Assembly (NCBI GenBank): GCA_024696725.1
Contig: JAILGO010000082.1
Location: 1 to 10,395 of the forward strand
Direction of reading: 5' to 3'
Length of the DNA stretch: 10,395 nucleotides
DNA from: Eubacterium sp.
GTDB lineage: Bacteria; Bacillota; Clostridia; Oscillospirales; Acutalibacteraceae
Shown: positions 1 to 5,969 of the stretch, in pieces
Numbering within the stretch: position 1 is the stretch's first letter
Layout: each line of letters opens with the position of its first letter
Notes under the pieces: model-generated
The model's database searches: none
Seen by the model: the letters and a program-made list of their open reading frames with translations, nothing else
What the model was told of the DNA's origin: nothing
Program-made: the position numbers and the translations under genes

Positions 1-83
1 ACCATAATGGGAACGGATATTTTAAGCACCCGCTTGTAAAACGCCTTGTCGCCTATGAACTTTTTTGTTAAACTGTTAGTCAT
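1..83 (-). CDS. MATE-family efflux transporter, N-terminal fragment (cut by window edge)
   Basis: The minus strand opens with ATG at 83-81 and stays open for 27 codons to the window edge. The peptide begins MTNSLTKKFIGDKAF and continues YKRVLKISVPIMV. The motif FYKRVLKISVPIM is typical of the cytoplasmic N-terminus and first helix of clostridial MATE (multidrug and toxin extrusion) proteins, which are Na+ or H+ driven exporters in the inner membrane of about 450 residues. An AGGA ribosome binding site lies 10 nt upstream (minus strand, about 94-97), which supports this start. A promoter candidate is present further upstream. Only the first 6% or so of the protein is visible, so the family call rests on a short motif. 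A related polytopic transporter family remains possible. Confidence 0.6.
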   Translation of the reverse strand, partial: MTNSLTKKFIGDKAFYKRVLKISVPIM

Positions 84-113
84 TGCTTCGTTCCTGTTTG
101 ATTAGTCGATAAT

Positions 114-142
114 ATAATACAGTAAAAGAAATCAACTTTCAA
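114..142 (-). promoter_or_regulatory. Predicted sigma-A promoter for the MATE-like gene
   Basis: Read on the minus strand, TTGAAA (142-137) is followed by a 17-bp spacer and TATTAT (119-114), about 30 bp upstream of the MATE-like start codon. Both hexamers match the housekeeping consensus at four or five of six positions. It lies just downstream of the tRNA terminator, so the transporter would be transcribed independently of the tRNAs. Confidence 0.5.
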
Positions 143-148
143 CCCTTT

Positions 149-186
149 ACAAAAACAACAAAACAGCAACCTTGCGGTTACTGTTT
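149..186 (-). terminator. Rho-independent terminator of the tRNA-Ala unit
   Basis: On the minus strand an 11-position inverted repeat (AAACAG.AACC pairing with GGTT.CTGTTT, one internal mismatch, four-base loop) is followed by a T-rich tail at 160-149 (TTTTGTTGTTTTT). It begins 5 nt after the encoded CCA of tRNA-Ala(GGC), the usual place for the end of a tRNA transcript. Confidence 0.75.
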
Positions 187-191
187 CATTT

Positions 192-267
192 TGGTGGAGC
201 ATAGGGGACTTGAACCCCTGACCCCCACACTGCCAGTGTGGTGCGCTCCCAGCTGCGCTAATGCCCC
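192..267 (-). tRNA. tRNA-Ala(GGC)
   Basis: This is a complete 76-nt cloverleaf on the minus strand with encoded CCA (194-192). The acceptor stem GGGGCAT/ATGCTCC contains the G3:U70 wobble pair that is the main identity element for alanyl-tRNA synthetase. The D stem is GCGC/GCGC, and the anticodon stem CCACA/TGTGG carries loop CTGGCAG. The anticodon GGC is at 234-232 and reads GCC and GCU. The T arm is AGGGG TTCAAGT CCCCT. It is the second gene of a two-tRNA unit, 51 nt downstream of tRNA-Ala(CGC), and is followed by a terminator. Confidence 0.96.
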
Positions 268-283
268 TCGGATAATCAGGTGA

Positions 284-317
284 AAACGAAATAACACCAT
301 TAGGTGCTATTTCGTTT
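284..317 (-). repeat. Long hairpin in the spacer between the two tRNA-Ala genes
   Basis: The arms 284-298 and 303-317 pair at 14 of 15 positions around a four-base loop (ATTA on the plus strand), with a single A-C mismatch at 294/307. The hairpin starts 2 nt after the CCA of tRNA-Ala(CGC). On the minus strand its descending arm ends in CGTTTT, so it may be a weak terminator or attenuator that lowers read-through into tRNA-Ala(GGC), or a processing signal for 3' maturation. The structure is directly visible; the role is inferred. Confidence 0.65.
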
Positions 318-318
318 A

Positions 319-394
319 TGGTGGACCTGAAGGGGTTCGAACCCTCGACCTCCGCATTGCGAACGCGGCACTCTCCCAATTGAGCTACAGGCCC
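319..394 (-). tRNA. tRNA-Ala(CGC)
   Basis: This is a complete 76-nt cloverleaf on the minus strand with encoded CCA (321-319). The acceptor stem GGGCCTG/CAGGTCC again contains G3:U70, the alanine identity pair. The D arm is GCTC AATTGGGA GAGT, and the anticodon stem CCGCG/TGCGG carries loop TTCGCAA. The anticodon CGC is at 361-359 and reads the GCG codon. The T arm is GAGGG TTCGAAC CCCTT. It is the first gene of the unit and lies directly behind a strong promoter. An alanine tRNA with CGC is an accessory isoacceptor, since a UGC tRNA elsewhere would normally cover GCG. Confidence 0.94.
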
Positions 395-408
395 GTATGT
401 ACCGATAA

Positions 409-437
409 ATATTATCATATTTTTTTTCAGTTGTCAA
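409..437 (-). promoter_or_regulatory. Predicted strong promoter of the tRNA-Ala unit
   Basis: On the minus strand a perfect TTGACA (437-432) is followed by a 17-bp spacer and TAATAT (414-409), with a TGA extended -10 just before it. The predicted transcription start is near 402, only a few bases before the mature 5' end of tRNA-Ala(CGC) at 394. It diverges from the promoter at 481-509 on the plus strand. Confidence 0.8.
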
Positions 438-480
438 TCCATTTTAATAGAAATAATTTACTATTATTTACGTATATTTA

Positions 481-509
481 TTGACTATTTGCATATAAAA
501 TGTTAAAAT
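481..509 (+). promoter_or_regulatory. Predicted promoter of the oxidoreductase-hypA-membrane protein operon
   Basis: TTGACT (481-486), a 17-bp spacer and TAAAAT (504-509), with TGT forming an extended -10 at 501-503. The start of transcription would be near 516, giving a leader of about 25 nt. The ribosome binding site AAGGAG at 528-533 sits 7 nt before the ATG at 541. No operator-like repeat is obvious in the 146 bp between the tRNA and this gene. Confidence 0.75.
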
Positions 510-540
510 ATTAACAAATTATATATTAAGGAGAATTACT

Positions 541-3357
541 ATGCCTGACAAAATGTTAGAATATGCTCCCGAATGGACCTACGACGATTCGATAGAAATG
601 CGTGAGCCCATTGTTAAACTGGGAAAAATGATTACTGACAGAATTCCTATCGTTTTAGGCGTTCAGAAAATCACTAAGCAGGACCCGGAATATTGGGCGG
701 TTGCTACGATTTGTCCTACCGATGAAATGGCTGAAATCGCCATGAGAATGAAAAAGCGTCATCCGAGAACCTTAGCGGATATGAAAAAACTCACCGCTAA
801 TATGAATCTCAGCGAGGACATTGAAACGCTTCTCGAAAAAATGAGCGAAAACGGTCTTATCGAATGGAACTATGAGAATCCTCAGCACGAAAAGCAGTGG
901 GTTCTTCCGATGTTCGTTCCCGGTTCAGGCGAGTTCTCGAATATGAATAAAGAGCTTCTTGAGGTTCATCCCGAGCTCGGCCGCTTTTTCGAAAGAATGA
1001 CGCGTAACCCGCTTGAAAAGGTTACTCCGATGGTGCCTCCGGGAGGCGGCGGAATCGGTATGCACGTTATTCCCGTCGAGAAGGCTATCGAAATGGAAAA
1101 CGAGGCAATCGGTATTGAAAAGATTTCCTACTGGCTTGATAAATATGACGGCAAATACGCGGCTTCACCGTGCTCCTGCCGTTATTCAAGAAAAACCTAT
1201 GACGAGGGCTGCGCCGACGACCCCGAGGGATGGTGCGTAGCTGTAGGCGATATGGCTGACTATGTTGTAGAAACTAAGAAGGGCGGCCATTATATTACTA
1301 AAGAGCAGGCGCTTGAAATCTTTAAGCAGGGCGAAGAAAACGGTTTCGTTCATCAGATTACAAATATCGACGGCGAGGACAAGATTTTCGCTATCTGTAA
1401 CTGTAACGTTAACGTTTGCTATGCGCTTCGTACCTCTCAGCTTTTCAATACTCCTAATATGTCACGTTCCGCTTACGTTGCTAACGTAAAGACGGAGAAC
1501 TGCGTTGCGTGCGGACGCTGCGTTGAGCATTGTCCCGCCGGTGCGCTTAAGCTCGGTCAGAAGCTCTGTAAGAAGGACGGCAGCGAGGTTACATATCCGA
1601 AGCAGGAGCTTCCCGATACAGTAAAATGGGGACGCGAAAAATGGGAGCCCGAATACAGAGATAAGAACAGAATCAATTCTCACGAAAGCGGAACAGCTCC
1701 CTGTAAGACCGCTTGTCCCGCTCATATCGCTATTCAGGGATATCTTAAGATGGCGGCTCAGGGAAGATATGAGGAAGCTCTCGCACTTATCAAGAAAGAG
1801 AATCCGTTCCCCGCAGTATGCGGACATATCTGTAACAAGCGCTGTGAAGAAGCTTGTACGAGAGGAACTATCGACGAGGCTATCGCTATCGACGACGTTA
1901 AGAAATTCCTCGCTCACCGCGATATGGATAATAAGACACGTCTTATTCCTAAGAAGGTTATCCCGAAGATTACGGTCGACGGCGTGTTCGACCGCGAGCC
2001 CGGATTTACCGAAAAGGTTGCTATTATCGGCGCGGGTCCCGCAGGTCTCTCCTGTGCGTTCTTCCTTGCAGAAAAAGGTTATCTTAATGTAACCGTATTT
2101 GAAAAGAATAAGGAACCGGGCGGTATGCTCCGTTACGGTATCCCGAATTATAAGCTCGAAAAAGAAGTTATCGACGCTGAAATCGAGATAATTAAGGAAA
2201 TGGGCGTTGAAATCAAGTGTGGCGTTGAGGTCGGTAAGGACATTACGCTTGACGAACTCCGTGCCGAGGGTTATAAGGCATTCTATATGGCTATAGGCGC
2301 TCAGGGCGGACGTAAGGCAGGCGTTGAAGGCGAGGACGCTGAGGGCGTTATGACCGCAGTTGAATTCCTTCACGAAGCCGCTGAAAAAGAGGCTTACGAT
2401 ATCGGTAAGAATGTTGTTGTAGTCGGCGGCGGTAACGTTGCTATCGACGCGGCGAGAGTAAGCGTTCATTGCGGAGCTGAAAACGTTTCAATGTACTGTC
2501 TTGAAAGCAGGGAAGAGATGCCTGCTTCCGACGATGAGGTTGAAGAAGCTCTCGAGGACGGCGCAACCGTTAACTGCGGCTGGGGACCGAAGGAAATCGT
2601 TAAGGACGAAAACGGAAAGGTTAAGGCTATCGTATTCAAGAAGTGCTTATCCGTATTCGACGAGGAACATCGTTTCTCACCTAAGTATGACGAGAACGAT
2701 ACAATAACCGTTGAGTGTGAAAACGTTATCCTTTCTATCGGTCAGGCTATAGAATGGGGCGGCTTACTTGAAGGCTCTGCAGTTGAGCTTAACAGAAATA
2801 TGACCGCTCAGGCCGATACCTTTACCTTCCAGACCGCACAGCCCGATATCTTCGTAGGCGGCGACGCATTTACCGGTCCGCGCTTTGCTATCGACGCTAT
2901 TGCAATGGGTAAGGAAGGCGCAATCTCGATTCACCGCTTCGTACAGCCGAACTCAACTCTTACCATCGGACGTAACCCGAGATACTACGTTGAGCTTGAT
3001 AAGGACGACATCAAGGTTGAGGGTTATGACGACGCTCACCGTCAGGTACCGAAAGCAACGAGAGAGGTTGACCCCAAGGGCTTTAAGGACGATTGTAAGC
3101 TTCTCAGCGAGGAACAGGTTAAAATTGAAACTGCCCGTTGTCTCGGCTGCGGCGCAACAATCGTTGATAAGAACCGCTGCATCGGTTGCGGCGTATGTAC
3201 TACTAAGTGCGAATTCGACGCAATCCATCTTAACAGAGAGCGTCCCGAGTGCTCAACTATGTATAGGGCTGAAGATAAGCTTAAGGCAATTCTTCCGTAT
3301 ACAATCAAGAGAGAGTTTGCTATTAAAAAGGCAAAGCGTGCATCTAAGAAGGGATAA
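541..3357 (+). CDS. Multi-domain Fe-S/flavin NAD(P)H oxidoreductase (glutamate synthase small-subunit type)
   Basis: This 938-residue cytoplasmic protein combines several redox modules. Residues 1-205 are of unknown type, with a winged-helix-like stretch around 75-120. Residues 206-300 hold a Cys-rich region: CSCR at 211-214, C224, C232, and CNCNVNVC at 286-293. A ferredoxin cluster CxxCxxCxxxC follows at 321-331. The GltD/DPYD-type N-terminal Fe-S domain has C388, C392, C427, C431, C435 and C439. An FAD fold has GAGPAG at 497-502, an NAD(P)H fold has GGGNVA at 629-634, and an FAD-closing motif GGDAFTGP lies at 773-780. A C-terminal pair CLGC (867-870) and CIGCGVCTTKC (880-890) ends the protein. 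The family moves electrons between NAD(P)H and Fe-S partners. The true acceptor is unknown, and no glutamate synthase large subunit is present nearby. Standalone GltD is about 480 residues, so this is a large elaborated form. A strong SD supports the start. Confidence 0.88.
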   Translation: MPDKMLEYAPEWTYDDSIEMREPIVKLGKMITDRIPIVLGVQKITKQDPEYWAVATICPTDEMAEIAMRMKKRHPRTLADMKKLTANMNLSEDIETLLEKMSENGLIEWNYENPQHEKQWVLPMFVPGSGEFSNMNKELLEVHPELGRFFERMTRNPLEKVTPMVPPGGGGIGMHVIPVEKAIEMENEAIGIEKISYWLDKYDGKYAASPCSCRYSRKTYDEGCADDPEGWCVAVGDMADYVVETKKGGHYITKEQALEIFKQGEENGFVHQITNIDGEDKIFAICNCNVNVCYALRTSQLFNTPNMSRSAYVANVKTENCVACGRCVEHCPAGALKLGQKLCKKDGSEVTYPKQELPDTVKWGREKWEPEYRDKNRINSHESGTAPCKTACPAHIAIQGYLKMAAQGRYEEALALIKKENPFPAVCGHICNKRCEEACTRGTIDEAIAIDDVKKFLAHRDMDNKTRLIPKKVIPKITVDGVFDREPGFTEKVAIIGAGPAGLSCAFFLAEKGYLNVTVFEKNKEPGGMLRYGIPNYKLEKEVIDAEIEIIKEMGVEIKCGVEVGKDITLDELRAEGYKAFYMAIGAQGGRKAGVEGEDAEGVMTAVEFLHEAAEKEAYDIGKNVVVVGGGNVAIDAARVSVHCGAENVSMYCLESREEMPASDDEVEEALEDGATVNCGWGPKEIVKDENGKVKAIVFKKCLSVFDEEHRFSPKYDENDTITVECENVILSIGQAIEWGGLLEGSAVELNRNMTAQADTFTFQTAQPDIFVGGDAFTGPRFAIDAIAMGKEGAISIHRFVQPNSTLTIGRNPRYYVELDKDDIKVEGYDDAHRQVPKATREVDPKGFKDDCKLLSEEQVKIETARCLGCGATIVDKNRCIGCGVCTTKCEFDAIHLNRERPECSTMYRAEDKLKAILPYTIKREFAIKKAKRASKKG

Positions 3358-3363
3358 TAAATA

Positions 3364-3708
3364 ATGCACGAGCTCGGAATAGTATTTCATATAATAAAAA
3401 CGCTTGAAGACGTTGCTAAAGAGCAAAATCTTACTAAGGTTTCAAAGGTCGTCCTTGAAGTAGGGGAGGTATCTACCGTTATTCCCGAGTATCTTGAGGA
3501 TTGTTGGAAATGGGCGTGCAAAAAAAGCGAGCTTATGCTTGAAAGCGAGCTCGTCCATGAGACCGTAAAGGCAGTTACCTACTGTGAGGACTGCAAGGGC
3601 GAATACGAAACCGTTAAATATGCTAAAATCTGTCCCTATTGCGGAAGTGAAAACACATATCTTCTTAAAGGCAACGAGGTACAGATAAAAGAAATAGAGG
3701 CAATGTAA
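3364..3708 (+). CDS. hypA: HypA-like hydrogenase/nickel metallochaperone
   Basis: The 114 residues match the usual HypA length. The N-terminus is MHE, in which His2 (with Glu3 nearby) supplies the nickel site of the family. A zinc-ribbon follows, with C74xxC77 and C90xxC93. HypA delivers Ni2+ to the large subunit of [NiFe] hydrogenases, with HypB, and in some bacteria to urease. Start choice: the MHE motif requires this ATG, and AGAAGGGA at 3347-3354 inside the end of the previous gene gives a ribosome binding site 9 nt upstream. Only 6 nt separate it from the oxidoreductase gene, so the two are surely co-transcribed. No hypB, hypC-F, hydrogenase or urease subunit is present in the window, so the client protein is not known. 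Confidence 0.88.
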   Translation: MHELGIVFHIIKTLEDVAKEQNLTKVSKVVLEVGEVSTVIPEYLEDCWKWACKKSELMLESELVHETVKAVTYCEDCKGEYETVKYAKICPYCGSENTYLLKGNEVQIKEIEAM

Positions 3709-3713
3709 ATCAG

Positions 3714-3732
3714 TTTCTAAGGCTCTTAGAAA
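3714..3732 (+). repeat. Intercistronic hairpin after hypA
   Basis: TTTCTAAG (3714-3721) and CTTAGAAA (3725-3732) form a perfect 8-bp stem with a three-base loop, 5 nt after the hypA stop. No T-run follows, so it is unlikely to terminate transcription fully. It may mark an mRNA processing or stability site between hypA and the membrane protein gene. Confidence 0.5.
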
Positions 3733-3775
3733 AGAACCTGAAAAATACATATTTTTTAAGGGGAGGAAAAACATT

Positions 3776-4879
3776 ATGTTATTCCACATCTACGGCGATT
3801 TATCCCTGTGGCAGCTTCTCGGCTGGTGCCTGGTATTCGTCGGACTCGTTGTTGCTAATGAAATAGCACGCCGCACTAAAGCAGGCGGAATCTTCTGCTT
3901 TGTAGTTTTACCTTTAGCGCTTACAATTTACTTTGTAGTAATTAATATCGGCGCTAAAAGCTTCGCAGCCGACAATCCGACTATTGTTCAGATGAACGGC
4001 TGGTTCCACTATGCTAAGCTCTATGCTGCAACTATCGGTTGCGTAGGCTTTATGATTCTCAAGTATCATTGGGGAAGCCTCGGCAAGAGCCACTGGTTCA
4101 AGTGTTATCCGTTTATCATCGTTGGTATCAACATTCTTATCGCTGTTGCTTCCGACTTTGAATCCGCTTTCAAGGGAATGAAGGCTGCTCATGACGCAGG
4201 TCTCGGACTTGGTGTAGGCGGATGGTGGTATTCATCTGAAGGCGTATGGCTTTACGGCGGATGGTGGAACATCCTTAACGGTGTTGCAGGTCTTATTAAC
4301 ATTATGTGTATGACCGGCTGGTTCGGTATTTATTCCTCAAAGAATAAGCAGCAGGATATGCTCTGGCCCGATATGACATGGCAGTTTATCCTTGCTTACG
4401 ACGTATGGAATTTTGAGTATACTTACCTTAATCTTCCGCTCCATACCTGGTACTGCGGCGTTGCGCTTCTTCTTGCGCCGACATTCGCAAATGCCTTCTG
4501 GAACAAGGGCGGCTGGATTCAGAACCGTGCTAACACTCTTGCACTCTGGTGTATGTTTGCTCAGGTATTCCCGAGCTTCCAGAACCACTCCAAGTTCACT
4601 ACTCTTCCCGTTATCTATGCTAACCCCGAGCTCTTCGCAACGGGCGCTGACGGAAGAATGGACCCGAACCTTGTACTCACCGCAGCTGATGCAAACCCGA
4701 AGGCACAGGGCGTAGTTGCTGTTCTTGCAATCGCTGTTAATATCCTTGTAATTACGAATATTATCAAGAGAGCAAAAGAGCAGAAGAAGAATCCGTATAC
4801 TAACGAAATCTTTACTGACACCCGTGATTATAAGCTTGCACTTGAAAGAGCTGCAGAGGCTCATAAGGACGTAGCATAA
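3776..4879 (+). CDS. Tryptophan-rich polytopic membrane protein, probably DUF5692 family
   Basis: The 367 residues contain about eight or nine hydrophobic segments: near 10-28, 37-58, 80-97, 108-126, 164-185, 200-220, 221-241, 254-268 and 311-330. It ends in a charged cytoplasmic-looking tail (331-367). There are 18 Trp residues (nearly 5%), many in GGWW or GWF clusters in the middle third. I recall this kind of sequence as the uncharacterised DUF5692 family, from memory only. The start is backed by a very strong SD, AAGGGGAGG at 3758-3766. It follows hypA by 67 nt, contains no terminator before it, and is closed by a strong terminator, so it is likely the third gene of the oxidoreductase operon. 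It could anchor or receive electrons from the oxidoreductase, or transport an ion. No catalytic motif is recognisable. Confidence 0.72.
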   Translation: MLFHIYGDLSLWQLLGWCLVFVGLVVANEIARRTKAGGIFCFVVLPLALTIYFVVINIGAKSFAADNPTIVQMNGWFHYAKLYAATIGCVGFMILKYHWGSLGKSHWFKCYPFIIVGINILIAVASDFESAFKGMKAAHDAGLGLGVGGWWYSSEGVWLYGGWWNILNGVAGLINIMCMTGWFGIYSSKNKQQDMLWPDMTWQFILAYDVWNFEYTYLNLPLHTWYCGVALLLAPTFANAFWNKGGWIQNRANTLALWCMFAQVFPSFQNHSKFTTLPVIYANPELFATGADGRMDPNLVLTAADANPKAQGVVAVLAIAVNILVITNIIKRAKEQKKNPYTNEIFTDTRDYKLALERAAEAHKDVA

Positions 4880-4886
4880 TAATTAT

Positions 4887-4921
4887 CCCCCTATGACGCT
4901 CCCGCGTCGTAGGGGATTTTT
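4887..4921 (+). terminator. Strong rho-independent terminator of the oxidoreductase operon
   Basis: A 12-bp stem (4888-4899 with 4904-4915, one G-T wobble) closes a TCCC loop and is followed by ATTTTT. It lies 8 nt after the membrane protein stop codon. The GC-rich stem and U-tract make this a confident intrinsic terminator. Confidence 0.9.
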
Positions 4922-4949
4922 ATATATTTGTTTTATCCCCCTCAGGGGC

Positions 4950-4978
4950 TTGCATTTTATTTAATAATTTAGTACAAT
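4950..4978 (+). promoter_or_regulatory. Predicted promoter of the small membrane protein pair
   Basis: TTGCAT (4950-4955), 17-bp spacer and TACAAT (4973-4978). The start of transcription would be near 4985, leaving a short leader with AAGGAG at 4996-5001, 8 nt before the ATG at 5010. A 10-bp direct repeat, TTATCCCCCT, occurs at 4883-4892 (inside the upstream terminator) and again at 4933-4942, just before this -35 box. Confidence 0.7.
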
Positions 4979-5009
4979 AAAGTATCAAATTATTTAAGGA
5001 GATTTTATT

Positions 5010-5423
5010 ATGGCATGTTTTATAGTACCTGCAGTTGAGGCTGTTGTTGTTACAGCGGCTTATTTTGCTGCAAAAAAGAGCGAACAGAAGATTCAGGCTC
5101 CTAAGCTTGCTGACGGTGAAAAGTTTGCTTCCGACGAAGTAAAAATCACATGGTCTAAAAGACTTTCGTGGCTTATGGGACTTCTTTGGGGAGGCGTAAT
5201 CCTTCTCGCATTTGAACATTTCTGGCACGGGGAGGTAGTACCTTATCCGCCGTTCCTGACGGCTATGGCGACGCCTGAGGAAACCGCCCAAATGCTTCAC
5301 GAAATGGCTACGGTAGGTGTTTCTATGGCTGTTACCGTTACGGCAGTATGGGGCGTAATCTGCGCTGTTGCCGAGGCTAAGGTTAAGAAGATTAAGGCAA
5401 GCCTTAAAAACGAAGCTGCGTAA
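5010..5423 (+). CDS. Small membrane protein of unknown function (three predicted helices)
   Basis: The 137 residues have three hydrophobic stretches: 3-21 (beginning MACFIVPAVEA), 52-68, and 102-121. A short polar loop (22-50) and an acidic/His loop containing EHFWHGE (69-75) and HEM (97-99) separate them. The C-terminus is basic (VKKIKASLKN), so it likely stays in the cytoplasm. I do not recognise a named family, though I have the impression that similar MACF-starting proteins are common in gut clostridia. It is the first gene of a two-gene transcript, 14 nt upstream of another small membrane protein, so the two may form one complex. A good SD and a consensus-like promoter show it is a real gene. 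The conserved-looking His residues could bind a metal or cofactor, but this is a guess. Confidence 0.7.
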   Translation: MACFIVPAVEAVVVTAAYFAAKKSEQKIQAPKLADGEKFASDEVKITWSKRLSWLMGLLWGGVILLAFEHFWHGEVVPYPPFLTAMATPEETAQMLHEMATVGVSMAVTVTAVWGVICAVAEAKVKKIKASLKNEAA

Positions 5424-5437
5424 GAGGAGAAATACCT

Positions 5438-5752
5438 ATGACCTTACTCGTTACTCTTATTGCGGCAATTATTGCAACGGTTATCTGGTATACAAATGAA
5501 AAGAGAGATACGTATAAGCTCGGTACGCTTTCCCTTACATACTGGGGTGCTTCGCTTATGTGGTTTATGGACTTTGTATTTGAGTATTCGGAGCTTAAGA
5601 CCGAATATTTTAATCAGGCAATAGGCGATATCATTAATGACTCTCTTCTCGGCGTAACAGTCGTTGCTCTCGGCTTAATCGTCTGGCTGATAGTGCTTTT
5701 CATTAAAGACCCGAAAGAAGTTTTTAAGAAAAAGTTTACCGAAAAGAAATAG
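5438..5752 (+). CDS. Small membrane protein of unknown function, partner of the preceding gene
   Basis: The 104 residues have an N-terminal helix (2-18), a weaker segment around 32-48 (YWGASLMWFMDFVFEY), an acidic loop (49-70) and a second strong helix (71-89). A basic C-terminal tail follows (PKEVFKKKFTEKK). No family is recognised. AGAGGAG at 5423-5429, overlapping the previous stop codon, provides the ribosome binding site, which implies coupled translation with its neighbour. A terminator follows directly, so the transcript holds only these two genes. Possible roles include accessory subunits of a membrane redox or transport complex, perhaps with the upstream operon. The sequence itself does not settle this. 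Confidence 0.7.
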   Translation: MTLLVTLIAAIIATVIWYTNEKRDTYKLGTLSLTYWGASLMWFMDFVFEYSELKTEYFNQAIGDIINDSLLGVTVVALGLIVWLIVLFIKDPKEVFKKKFTEKK

Positions 5753-5758
5753 TTTTTA

Positions 5759-5789
5759 AATCCCTGCCGTACGGCGGGGATTTTTATTG
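5759..5789 (+). terminator. Rho-independent terminator after the small membrane protein pair
   Basis: AATCCCTGCC pairs with GGCGGGGATT (5759-5768 with 5773-5782, one G-T wobble) around a GTAC loop. The 3' arm runs into TTTTTATT. It starts 6 nt after the stop codon at 5752. Confidence 0.87.
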
Positions 5790-5855
5790 TGTTGAATGTT
5801 GTGCTTTCGGCGGTTTTCGCGAACATATCGACAATAATTGATTTTATGGTAAAAT

Positions 5856-5890
5856 AGACGGCATTTTATTGCCGTCTTATTTATTATAAA
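5856..5890 (+). terminator. Second terminator-like hairpin in the intergenic region
   Basis: AGACGGCA (5856-5863) and TGCCGTCT (5870-5877) form a perfect 8-bp stem with a six-base loop, followed by the AT-rich TATTTATT. It lies 75 bp beyond the terminator at 5759-5789 and upstream of the STAS-kinase promoter. It may be a backup terminator that insulates the downstream operon. The tail is weaker than an ideal U-tract. Confidence 0.55.
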
Positions 5891-5896
5891 TTTTTA

Positions 5897-5925
5897 ATGA
5901 CATTTAATTATTAATGTAGTATAAT
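5897..5925 (+). promoter_or_regulatory. Predicted promoter of the STAS-kinase operon
   Basis: ATGACA (5897-5902), 17-bp spacer and a perfect TATAAT (5920-5925). Transcription would start near 5932. The leader contains a 9-bp AT-only inverted repeat (5938-5946 with 5949-5957) that abuts the SD AGGAG (5958-5962), 7 nt before the ATG at 5970. Confidence 0.75.
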
Positions 5926-5969
5926 ATAAACTGTATTATTATTAAACTTTTAATAATAGGAGAGAAACT

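Noticed and set aside
272..300. Possible separate promoter for tRNA-Ala(GGC) in the inter-tRNA spacer
   Set aside because: A GATTAT -10-like box exists at 277-272, but the matching -35 position (300-295) has almost no consensus match.
80..418. Minus-strand open frame of 112 codons
   Set aside because: It runs through both tRNA genes and the terminator; the peptide is the familiar spurious translation of tRNA genes.
1462..2469. Minus-strand open frame of 335 codons opposite the oxidoreductase
   Set aside because: It lies wholly antisense to a well-supported gene with clear motifs, has no SD or recognisable domain, and reflects codon bias of the sense gene.
4337..4864. Minus-strand open frame of 175 codons opposite the Trp-rich membrane protein
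   Set aside because: It is an antisense shadow without SD; the plus-strand gene has a strong SD and a terminator in the right place.
4883..4942. Direct repeat TTATCCCCCT at 4883-4892 and 4933-4942
   Set aside because: The first copy is part of a terminator stem and the second forms only a 4-bp hairpin; two short C-rich copies are not enough to call an operator.
5828..5855. Promoter-like TCGACA, 16 bp, TGG plus TAAAAT
   Set aside because: Transcription would start inside the 5' arm of the hairpin at 5856-5877, and a better promoter lies at 5897-5925.
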